The position numbers were made by a program, and so were the translations under genes. Shown here one piece after another: positions 56,981-64,000 of a stretch of DNA of 64,000 nt (position 1 is its first letter; each line of letters begins with the position of its first letter). This DNA comes from Enterobacter huaxiensis (lineage in GTDB: Bacteria > Pseudomonadota > Gammaproteobacteria > Enterobacterales > Enterobacteriaceae), in contig NZ_CP043342.1 in the NCBI RefSeq assembly GCF_003594935.2, positions 2,666,001 through 2,730,000 on the forward strand, in the 5' to 3' direction. The notes beneath the pieces were generated by a model that searched no databases, was not told the DNA's origin, and saw only the letters and a program-made list of their open reading frames with translations.

Positions 56981-58997
56981 GTTATTTTCTGCTTTCAGAA
57001 AAGAGAAGATCTGGGACTTTGATGGCGGCATTCATCCGCCAGAGATGAAAACCCAGTCCAACGGTACGCCGCTGCGTCAGATTCCGCTGGCGACCCGTTA
57101 CGTCATGCCGCTGAAACAGCATATCGGCGCCGAGGGCGAGCTGTGCGTAAAAGAAGGGGATGTCGTCCTTCGCGGCCAGCCGCTGACCTTTGGCCGCGGA
57201 CGTATGCTGCCGGTACATGCGCCAACCTCCGGTACGGTGGTGTCGATTGCGCCTCATACCGTTGCGCACCCGTCTGCACTCTCTGAACTGAGCGTCATTA
57301 TCGAAGCCGACGGTGAAGACCGCTGGATCGACCGTGACGGATGGAGCGACTACCGTAACCGTAGCCGTGAAGAGCTGATCGAGCGCGTTCACCAGTTCGG
57401 CGTGGCGGGTCTTGGCGGTGCGGGTTTCCCGACGGGTACAAAGCTGCGCGGCGGTGGCGACAAAATCGAAACGCTGATCGTCAACGCGGCGGAATGCGAA
57501 CCCTATATCACCGCCGATGACCGTCTGATGCAGGATTGTGCCGCGCAGGTGGTGGAAGGCATCCGTATCCTTGCCCACATCCTGCAGCCGCGCAACGTGC
57601 TGATCGGCATTGAAGACAACAAGCCGCAGGCCATTTCCATGCTGCGCGCGGTGCTGGCCGACAGTCACGATATTGGTCTGCGGGTCATCCCGACCAAGTA
57701 TCCCTCTGGCGGCGCAAAACAGCTGACGCAAATTCTGACCGGTAAACAGGTTCCGCACGGCGGACGCTCGTCTGACATCGGCGTGCTGATGCAAAACGTC
57801 GGTACCGCCTATGCGGTGAAACGCGCCGTCGTCGACGGTGAACCGCTGACGGAACGCGTTGTCACCCTGACCGGGGAGTCCGTTTCTCGTCCGGGTAACG
57901 TCTGGGCGCGTCTGGGCACGCCGGTTCGCCATCTGCTGGAGCAGGCCGGGTTCTGCCCCGGCAGTGACCAGATGGTCATCATGGGCGGCCCGCTGATGGG
58001 CTTTACGCTGCCGTGGCTGGATGTCCCGGTCGTTAAAATTACCAACTGCCTGCTCGCCCCTTCCCCAACGGAAATGGGCGAAGAGCAGGAAGAGAAAGGC
58101 TGCATTCGCTGCAGCGCCTGTGCCGACGCCTGCCCGGCGGATCTCCTGCCGCAGCAGCTCTACTGGTACAGCAAAGGCCAGCTGCACGACAAAGCCAAAG
58201 CACACAACCTGGCCGACTGCATCGAATGCGGTGCCTGTGCCTGGGTCTGCCCGAGCAATATCCCGCTGGTGCAATATTTCCGTCAGGAGAAAGCGGAAAT
58301 CTACGCCATCTCGATGGAGGAAAAACGCGCTGCGGAAGCCAAAGCGCGTTTCGAAGCCCGCCAGGCTCGGCTTGAGCGTGAAAAACTCGCGCGTCAGGAA
58401 CGTCATAAACAGGCCGCCGTGCAGCCAGGCGAGAAAGATCAGGATGCGATTAACGCCGCGCTGGCCCGCGTTCGCGAGAAGAAAGCGACGGCGGCCCAGA
58501 CGGTGGTTATCGCCGCTGGCGAGAAGCCGGATAACAGCGAAGCGATAGCCGCGCGCGAGGCCCGCAAGGCTGAAGCGCGTGCACGCCAGGCGGAAAAAGC
58601 GCAAAGCGCGCCTCAGCCTGACGCTGAGCTCGATCCGCGCAAAGCGGCGGTTGAGGCCGCTATTGCGCGCGCCAAAGCGCGTAAAGCCGGTCAACAGGCC
58701 GTCGTGGTTGAGCCTGAGGCAGCCGATCCGCGTAAAGCCGCTGTTGAAGCCGCTATCGCCCGTGCAAAAGCCCGCAAAGCCGCCCAGCTTCAACCGGCCG
58801 CCGAGCCCGACGCGCCGGTTGATCCGCGAAAAGCAGCCGTTGAGGCGGCTATCGCCCGCGCCAAGGCCCGCAAAGCCGCACAGCAGGAAGAACAAACCGT
58901 GGCCACGAATGACGACCCACGCAAGGCCGCCGTCGCCGCTGCGATCGCGCGCGTTCAGGCGAAGAAAGCCGCACAGCAAGCAGTTAACGAGGATTAA
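56973..58997 (+). CDS. rsxC: Electron transport complex subunit RsxC, with C-terminal repeats
   Basis: A 674-residue protein. The NADH/FMN-binding region (residues about 130-330) includes [16 protein letters not shown] and [15 protein letters not shown], and two 4Fe-4S motifs follow ([12 protein letters not shown] and [12 protein letters not shown]). The C-terminal tail is alanine- and lysine-rich with four repeats of [19 protein letters not shown], fewer than in E. coli K-12 RsxC. Start ATG at 56973 (MLKLFSAF) is inside the last codons of rsxB; a longer frame is possible but has no homology. Confidence 0.96.
   Translation: MLKLFSAFRKEKIWDFDGGIHPPEMKTQSNGTPLRQIPLATRYVMPLKQHIGAEGELCVKEGDVVLRGQPLTFGRGRMLPVHAPTSGTVVSIAPHTVAHPSALSELSVIIEADGEDRWIDRDGWSDYRNRSREELIERVHQFGVAGLGGAGFPTGTKLRGGGDKIETLIVNAAECEPYITADDRLMQDCAAQVVEGIRILAHILQPRNVLIGIEDNKPQAISMLRAVLADSHDIGLRVIPTKYPSGGAKQLTQILTGKQVPHGGRSSDIGVLMQNVGTAYAVKRAVVDGEPLTERVVTLTGESVSRPGNVWARLGTPVRHLLEQAGFCPGSDQMVIMGGPLMGFTLPWLDVPVVKITNCLLAPSPTEMGEEQEEKGCIRCSACADACPADLLPQQLYWYSKGQLHDKAKAHNLADCIECGACAWVCPSNIPLVQYFRQEKAEIYAISMEEKRAAEAKARFEARQARLEREKLARQERHKQAAVQPGEKDQDAINAALARVREKKATAAQTVVIAAGEKPDNSEAIAAREARKAEARARQAEKAQSAPQPDAELDPRKAAVEAAIARAKARKAGQQAVVVEPEAADPRKAAVEAAIARAKARKAAQLQPAAEPDAPVDPRKAAVEAAIARAKARKAAQQEEQTVATNDDPRKAAVAAAIARVQAKKAAQQAVNED
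58632..58994 (+). repeat. Tandem coding repeat in rsxC (four copies, about 93-96 bp)
   Basis: Copies begin at 58632, 58725, 58821 and 58914, each encoding DPRKAAV(E/A)AAIARA-like helical units joined by variable linkers. The spacing is 93, 96 and 93 bp. Such a region can change copy number through recombination. The last copy is the most divergent. Confidence 0.9.
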
Positions 58998-60050
58998 ATG
59001 GTTTTCAGAATCGCAAGTTCCCCCTTCACCCATAACCAGCGCCAGACGTCGCGTATCATGATGCTGGTTTGCCTGGCGGCGCTGCCGGGCATCGCCGTTC
59101 AGTTCTGGTTTTTCGGCTGGGGAACCCTCTTCCAGTTAGTTCTCGGCTGCGTCAGCGCCCTGGCGGCAGAAGGTCTGGTGCTGAAGCTGCGCAAAATGGA
59201 CGTCTCCCGCATTCTCAGCGACAACTCCGCCCTGCTGACCGGCCTGCTGCTGGCGATCAGTATTCCACCGTTTGCCCCGTGGTGGATGGTGGTGCTCGGG
59301 ACCGTCTTTGCCGTCATCATTGCCAAACAGCTGTACGGTGGCCTGGGCCATAACCCGTTTAACCCGGCGATGATTGGCTACGTGGTTCTGCTTATCTCTT
59401 TCCCGGTGCAGATGACCAGCTGGCTACCGCCGCATGAGATAGCCGCCACCGTGCCGGGCTTTATGGACGCCCTGCACGTCATCTTCACCGGCCATACCGC
59501 TCTCGGTGCAGATATGAATACGCTGCGCATGGGTGTCGACGGCATCAGCCAGGCGACTCCGCTTGATACCTTCAAAACCTCTCTGCATGCCGGACACAGC
59601 GTTGAGCAGATCATGAAATCTGCGATCTACAGCGGCATGCTGGCGGGCGCAGGCTGGCAGTGGGTCAACCTCGCCTACCTGCTTGGCGGTCTGTTCCTGC
59701 TGCAGCAGAAAGCCATCCGCTGGCATATTCCGGTCAGTTTCCTGGTGACGCTGGCGGTCTGTTCTACGCTGGGCTGGGTGTTCTCCCCTGAATCCCTCGC
59801 CAGCCCGCAGATGCACCTGCTCTCCGGTGCGACCATGCTGGGTGCATTCTTTATTTTGACCGATCCGGTAACGGCCTCGACCACCAACCGCGGCCGCCTG
59901 ATTTTCGGCGCGCTGGCGGGTTTACTGGTCTGGCTGATCCGCAGTTTTGGCGGTTATCCGGACGGCGTTGCTTTCGCCGTGCTGTTAGCCAACATCACCG
60001 TGCCGCTTATCGACTACTATACGCGCCCGCGCGTTTACGGCCATCGCTGA
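58998..60050 (+). CDS. rsxD: Electron transport complex subunit RsxD
   Basis: A 350-residue inner-membrane subunit with about ten helices, homologous to RnfD. The flavin-attachment threonine should lie in the motif near [19 protein letters not shown]. It contains [21 protein letters not shown], also conserved. Its ATG follows the rsxC stop immediately. Confidence 0.96.
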   Translation: MVFRIASSPFTHNQRQTSRIMMLVCLAALPGIAVQFWFFGWGTLFQLVLGCVSALAAEGLVLKLRKMDVSRILSDNSALLTGLLLAISIPPFAPWWMVVLGTVFAVIIAKQLYGGLGHNPFNPAMIGYVVLLISFPVQMTSWLPPHEIAATVPGFMDALHVIFTGHTALGADMNTLRMGVDGISQATPLDTFKTSLHAGHSVEQIMKSAIYSGMLAGAGWQWVNLAYLLGGLFLLQQKAIRWHIPVSFLVTLAVCSTLGWVFSPESLASPQMHLLSGATMLGAFFILTDPVTASTTNRGRLIFGALAGLLVWLIRSFGGYPDGVAFAVLLANITVPLIDYYTRPRVYGHR

Positions 60051-60060
60051 GGATTTCGCC

Positions 60061-60681
60061 ATGTTAAAAACCATGCAAAAACACGGCGTTACGCTGGCGG
60101 TTTTCGCCGCGGTCCTGACGGGGCTGACTGCGCTTGTTAACGCGCTGACCAAAACGACCATTGAAGAACAGGCGACTAAACAGCAAAAGGCGCTGTTCGA
60201 TCAGGTCATCCCGTCCGATTTCTACGATAATGACCTGCAAAAAAGCTGCTTTGTTGTAGACGCGCCGCAGCTCGGGAAAGGCATGCATCGCGTCTTCATT
60301 GCCCGTAAAGGGGATAACGCCGTGGGCGCAGTGATGGAAACGACGGCGCCGGACGGCTATTCAGGGGCCATTCAGCTCCTCGTAGGCGCTGATTTTTCAG
60401 GTACCGTACTGGGCACCCGCGTGACTGAACACCACGAAACGCCGGGCCTGGGGGACAAAATTGAAACGCGACTCAGCGACTGGATTTTGCACTTTGCCGG
60501 TAAAGTTATCCACGGTGAAGACGATGCTGCCTTTGCGGTGAAAAAAGATGGCGGCGAATTCGACCAGTTCACGGGCGCGACCATCACCCCGCGTGCCGTG
60601 GTTAACGCCGTAAAACGAGCCGGGCTGTATGCACAAACGCTGCCCGCGCAGATCAACGGTCTTCAGGCCTGTGAGGAGTAA
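60061..60681 (+). CDS. rsxG: Electron transport complex subunit RsxG
   Basis: A 206-residue subunit with one N-terminal membrane helix and a periplasmic flavin domain. The covalent FMN site should be the threonine in [15 protein letters not shown] (SGAT-like motif). [11 protein letters not shown] is a further RnfG mark. It begins 10 bp after rsxD and ends overlapping rsxE. Confidence 0.96.
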   Translation: MLKTMQKHGVTLAVFAAVLTGLTALVNALTKTTIEEQATKQQKALFDQVIPSDFYDNDLQKSCFVVDAPQLGKGMHRVFIARKGDNAVGAVMETTAPDGYSGAIQLLVGADFSGTVLGTRVTEHHETPGLGDKIETRLSDWILHFAGKVIHGEDDAAFAVKKDGGEFDQFTGATITPRAVVNAVKRAGLYAQTLPAQINGLQACEE

Positions 60682-60683
60682 TG

Positions 60684-61370
60684 ATGAGCCAGGTTAAAGA
60701 GGTTATCGTCCAGGGGCTGTGGAAAAACAACTCTGCGCTGGTTCAGCTGCTGGGAATGTGTCCGCTGCTGGCCGTTACGTCGACCGCCACCAACGCGCTC
60801 GGTCTGGGGCTGGCAACCACGCTGGTGCTGACCCTGACCAACCTGTCCATCTCCGCCCTGCGCCGCTGGACGCCGTCGGAGATCCGCATTCCGATTTACG
60901 TCATGATCATCGCCTCGGTGGTGAGCGTGGTACAAATGCTGATCAACGCCTATGCGTTTGGGCTTTATCAATCGCTTGGGATCTTCATTCCGCTGATCGT
61001 CACCAACTGTATCGTCGTGGGCCGTGCAGAAGCCTTTGCGGTAAAAAACAGCCCTGCCATGTCGGCGCTGGACGGTTTCGCTATCGGAATGGGCGCGACC
61101 TGCGCGATGTTCGTGCTGGGATCGCTGCGTGAAATATTAGGCAACGGTACGCTGTTTGACGGCGCAGATGCGCTGCTCGGCGGCTGGGCGAAAGCGTTGC
61201 GCATTGAAGTGTTCCACACCGATACGCCATTCCTGCTGGCAATGCTGCCACCGGGCGCGTTTATTGGCCTTGGCATGATGCTGGCGGTAAAATACCTGAT
61301 TGATGAGAAACGTAAGCGCCGCGCGGCTGAGCGCAGCGTTCAGGAAGGGATACCCGAGAAGGCTTCATGA
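60684..61370 (+). CDS. rsxE: Electron transport complex subunit RsxE
   Basis: A 228-residue membrane subunit with six helices, homologous to RnfE and to RsxA. It starts with [33 protein letters not shown] and includes [19 protein letters not shown]. The chosen ATG (MSQVKEV) has AGGAG 5 bp before it; an ATG 3 bp earlier overlaps the rsxG stop. It overlaps nth by 4 bp. Confidence 0.96.
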   Translation: MSQVKEVIVQGLWKNNSALVQLLGMCPLLAVTSTATNALGLGLATTLVLTLTNLSISALRRWTPSEIRIPIYVMIIASVVSVVQMLINAYAFGLYQSLGIFIPLIVTNCIVVGRAEAFAVKNSPAMSALDGFAIGMGATCAMFVLGSLREILGNGTLFDGADALLGGWAKALRIEVFHTDTPFLLAMLPPGAFIGLGMMLAVKYLIDEKRKRRAAERSVQEGIPEKAS

Positions 61371-62002
61371 ACAAAGAGAAACGCATTGCTATCCTGACCC
61401 GCCTGCGGGACGAGAATCCTCACCCGACGACGGAGTTGAATTTTAACTCACCGTTTGAGCTGTTGATTGCGGTGCTGCTCTCTGCCCAGGCGACTGACGT
61501 TAGCGTCAATAAAGCCACCGCCCTGCTCTACCCCGTTGCCAATACGCCCCGGGCGATGCTGGAGCTGGGGGTAGACGGCGTGAAATCCTACATCAAGACC
61601 ATCGGGCTGTTTAACAGCAAAGCCGAGAACGTCATCAAAACCTGCCGGATTTTACTGGAACAGCACGGGGGGGAAGTCCCGGAAGACCGTGCTGAGCTTG
61701 AGGCGTTGCCCGGCGTCGGACGTAAAACGGCGAACGTGGTGCTGAATACCGCGTTTGGCTGGCCAACCATTGCCGTTGATACGCATATTTTCCGCGTCTC
61801 TAACCACACCAACTTTGCGCCGGGCAAAAACGTTGAGCAGGTTGAAGAGAAGCTCTTAAAAGTAGTGCCCGCCGAGTTTAAGGTCGACTGCCATCACTGG
61901 CTGATCTTACACGGCCGCTATACCTGCATTGCACGCAAGCCCCGCTGCGGCTCCTGCATTATCGAAGATCTGTGCGAATTTAAAGAGAAAGTGTATTCCT
62001 GA
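61367..62002 (+). CDS. nth: Endonuclease III Nth
   Basis: A 211-residue base-excision repair glycosylase/AP lyase. The helix-hairpin-helix [14 protein letters not shown] with catalytic Lys, the catalytic Asp in [12 protein letters not shown], and the 4Fe-4S motif C-X6-C-X2-C-X5-C ([17 protein letters not shown]) are intact. It removes oxidised pyrimidines. It overlaps rsxE and ends the rsx-nth operon, as in E. coli. Confidence 0.98.
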   Translation: MNKEKRIAILTRLRDENPHPTTELNFNSPFELLIAVLLSAQATDVSVNKATALLYPVANTPRAMLELGVDGVKSYIKTIGLFNSKAENVIKTCRILLEQHGGEVPEDRAELEALPGVGRKTANVVLNTAFGWPTIAVDTHIFRVSNHTNFAPGKNVEQVEEKLLKVVPAEFKVDCHHWLILHGRYTCIARKPRCGSCIIEDLCEFKEKVYS

Positions 62003-62037
62003 TTTTTCGTGTCCCATCGCCAGCTCAAATCCTTATC

Positions 62038-62068
62038 AAAGCAAGGCCTGTCTGCAGGCCTTGCTTTT
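62038..62068 (+). terminator. Intrinsic terminator of the rsx-nth operon
   Basis: AAAGCAAGGCCTG at 62038-62050 and CAGGCCTTGCTTT at 62055-62067 form a 13-bp perfect stem with loop TCTG and end in four T. It is 36 bp after the nth stop. Confidence 0.9.
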
Positions 62069-62174
62069 GACCATAAATTATCCGTTATTACGACAGCTCG
62101 CCTTGTCGATTATTCGGCCTATTAACAGTCGAACAGGTTAATTGTTTTTTCACTACCAAAAATTTCTATACATC

Positions 62175-62190
62175 TGTGATCGGGATCACT
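62175..62190. promoter_or_regulatory. CRP-like palindrome far upstream of dtpA
   Basis: TGTGATCGGGATCACT has perfect arms GTGATC/GATCAC and fits TGTGA-N6-TCACA with one mismatch. It lies about 420 bp upstream of the dtpA start in a 609-bp gene-free gap (62003-62611). The remaining AT-rich gap should also hold the OmpR-dependent dtpA promoter, but I could not define it. Confidence 0.5.
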
Positions 62191-62611
62191 CTGATAACGT
62201 CATGTTGGATTTTTGTTGTGAAAACTTGTGTAAAGCCCTTGCCCGGCAAGATTTAACCGATTCACTACCACACATACGACCAGTGATTTTTCAGAATATG
62301 GGCCATATCACTGCCTGAAGCGGCAAATAGCAGAACATATCGCCATACAACCCTTTCCAGGGGCGCCTGGCAGTGAAAAAAACCACCAATAGACAACGAA
62401 TGAAATTTAACGCTGAATAACATTTGTATGACCCGTTAATTATACCGCATCAGTTATATGTAACAGAGTATTACAAACGTATTGCCAGACGCGGCCGGAT
62501 AGTGAACATTACCCGCCGTTTCCCCTCCCAATATAACTATAAAGCGGATGGACTACGGTCATCACGCTATGAACACCCCCGTTAATATGGGATGTAAAAA
62601 AAGAGGTATAT

Positions 62612-64000
62612 GTGTCTACTGCAAACAATAAACCAACAGACGAAAGCATAAGTCTTAACGCTTTCAAACAGCCCAAAGCGTTCTATCTCATCTTCTCTAT
62701 CGAGTTATGGGAGCGTTTTGGTTATTACGGCCTGCAAGGGATCATGGCGGTCTACCTGGTAAAACAGCTGGGTATGTCGGAAGCGGATTCCATCACGCTG
62801 TTCTCTTCATTCAGTGCTCTGGTGTACGGTCTGGTCGCAATCGGCGGCTGGCTGGGCGATAAAGTCCTCGGCACCAAACGCGTCATCATGCTGGGCGCTG
62901 TGGTCCTGGCGATTGGTTATGGCCTGGTTGCCTGGTCAGGACATGATGCGGGTGTGGTTTATATGGGCATGGCCACGATTGCCGTGGGTAACGGTCTGTT
63001 CAAAGCGAACCCGTCTTCCCTGCTCTCCACCTGCTACAACAAAGATGATCCGCGTCTGGACGGTGCATTCACCATGTACTATATGTCCATCAACATCGGT
63101 TCATTCTTCTCTATGCTGGCAACACCGTGGCTCGCCGCGAAATTCGGCTGGAGCGTGGCGTTTGCGCTGAGCTTCGTGGGTATGCTGATCACCGTGGTGA
63201 ACTTCCTGTTCTGCCGCAGCTGGGTTAAAGACTACGGTTCTAAACCGGACTTCGAACCTGTGCATATGGGTAAACTGCTCGCGACTATCGTCGGTGTGGT
63301 GATCCTTGCCGCTATCGCCACCTGGCTGCTGCATAACCAGGGCGTTGCTCGCGCCGTTCTGGGCGTGGTTGCTCTGGGTATCGTGTGCATCTTTGCGAAA
63401 GAAGCTTTCGCGATGCAGGGTGCGGCGCGTCGTAAGATGATTGTGGCCTTCATTCTGATGCTGGAAGCCATTATCTTCTTCGTACTGTACAGCCAGATGC
63501 CAACATCGCTGAACTTCTTCGCTATTCGCAACGTAGAGCACTCCATTCTGGGCATCGCGTTCGAACCCGAACAGTTCCAGGCGCTGAACCCGTTCTGGAT
63601 CATGATTGGTTCCCCGATTCTGGCCGCTATCTATAACAAGATGGGCGACCGCCTGCCGATGCCGCACAAGTTCGCGGTGGGTATGGTGCTGTGCTCTGGC
63701 GCATTCCTGGTGCTGCCTCTCGGGACTAAATTTGCGTCCGACGCGGGTATCGTATCCGTTAACTGGCTGATCCTGAGCTACGCCCTGCAGTCTATCGGCG
63801 AGCTGATGATTTCCGGTCTGGGCCTGGCGATGGTTGCACAGCTGGTGCCACAGCGTCTGATGGGCTTCATCATGGGTAGCTGGTTCCTGACCACCGCAGG
63901 TGCGGCAATCATTGCCGGTAAGATTGCAAACCTGATGGCCGTTCCAGAAAACGTGACCGACCCTCTGCTCTCCCTGAACGTTTACGGCACCGTGTTCATG
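62612..64000 (+). CDS. dtpA: Dipeptide/tripeptide permease A (3' end cut by window)
   Basis: The N-terminal 463 residues of a proton-coupled POT-family peptide transporter, very close to E. coli DtpA (TppB/YdgR, about 500 residues). The helix 1 signature [23 protein letters not shown] with ExxERFxYY is the proton-binding motif, and [13 protein letters not shown] and [21 protein letters not shown] follow. It starts with GTG at 62612, encoding [12 protein letters not shown], with AGAGG 5 bp upstream. About 40 residues are beyond the window edge. Confidence 0.95.
   Translation, partial: MSTANNKPTDESISLNAFKQPKAFYLIFSIELWERFGYYGLQGIMAVYLVKQLGMSEADSITLFSSFSALVYGLVAIGGWLGDKVLGTKRVIMLGAVVLAIGYGLVAWSGHDAGVVYMGMATIAVGNGLFKANPSSLLSTCYNKDDPRLDGAFTMYYMSINIGSFFSMLATPWLAAKFGWSVAFALSFVGMLITVVNFLFCRSWVKDYGSKPDFEPVHMGKLLATIVGVVILAAIATWLLHNQGVARAVLGVVALGIVCIFAKEAFAMQGAARRKMIVAFILMLEAIIFFVLYSQMPTSLNFFAIRNVEHSILGIAFEPEQFQALNPFWIMIGSPILAAIYNKMGDRLPMPHKFAVGMVLCSGAFLVLPLGTKFASDAGIVSVNWLILSYALQSIGELMISGLGLAMVAQLVPQRLMGFIMGSWFLTTAGAAIIAGKIANLMAVPENVTDPLLSLNVYGTVFM

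Noticed and set aside
56982..59033. 683-codon open frame antisense to rsxC
   Set aside because: It lies opposite a clear rsxC and arises from GC-rich codon bias; its translation has no recognisable family and is rich in Arg, Phe and Leu in a mirror-frame pattern.

Overview
The window looks like chromosome from an Enterobacter-type enterobacterium (Enterobacter cloacae group or a close relative). From about 21 kb to the end, gene content and order track the replication-terminus half of the E. coli K-12 chromosome: smrA, mcaS, abgR-abgA-abgB-abgT, ogt, fnr, uspE, then pntBA, ydgH, ydgI, folM, ydgC, rstA, rstB, tus, fumC, fumA, manA, ydgA, malI-malX-malY, add, ydgJ, blr, cnu, ydgK, rsxABCDGE, nth and dtpA. 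A good match to a Tus-binding Ter site directly upstream of tus supports a terminus location. Several E. coli genes expected between uspE and pntB are missing, so the two E. coli segments are joined here.

Positions 1-9.7 kb are accessory and the most unusual part. Two separate galactitol-type PTS loci face away from each other. The left one (minus strand) encodes EIIA, EIIB, EIIC, a ribulose-phosphate/allulose-phosphate 3-epimerase homologue, a short-chain dehydrogenase and a SIS-domain hexulose-phosphate isomerase cut by the window edge. A DeoR-type repressor gene lies upstream, and palindromes around TGCTCATATGAGCA sit in and near the promoter. The right one (plus strand) encodes an RpiB/LacAB-like isomerase with altered active-site positions, EIIC, EIIB, EIIA and a second SIS isomerase, followed by a convergent SorC-family regulator. 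Together they look like a two-module system that imports and phosphorylates uncommon sugars or polyols and moves the carbonyl or epimerises the product toward fructose-6-phosphate. The substrates cannot be read from the sequence.

9.8-21 kb is a mixed stretch: a LysR regulator divergent from a nitronate-monooxygenase-like flavoprotein, a small cupin, a chromosomal umuDC with a near-perfect LexA box, a CSS-EAL phosphodiesterase, an M24-fold protein that seems to have lost metal ligands, a small ribbon-helix-helix-like protein, the aldo/keto reductase ydbC, and a chemoreceptor behind a FliA-type promoter.

21-64 kb is mostly conserved core. Local oddities are the separation of rstA from rstB by about 1.5 kb of AT-rich DNA with two unrecognised small genes and a strong terminator, a 15-bp inverted repeat in front of ydgK, four BIME/REP-type repeats in intergenic gaps, and a very small blr gene with an unclear start. 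Regulatory sites that can be read directly include an FNR site at fnr, two MalI operators, a candidate PhoP box at rstA, and intrinsic terminators after several operons. No rRNA, tRNA, CRISPR, insertion sequence or prophage was seen.
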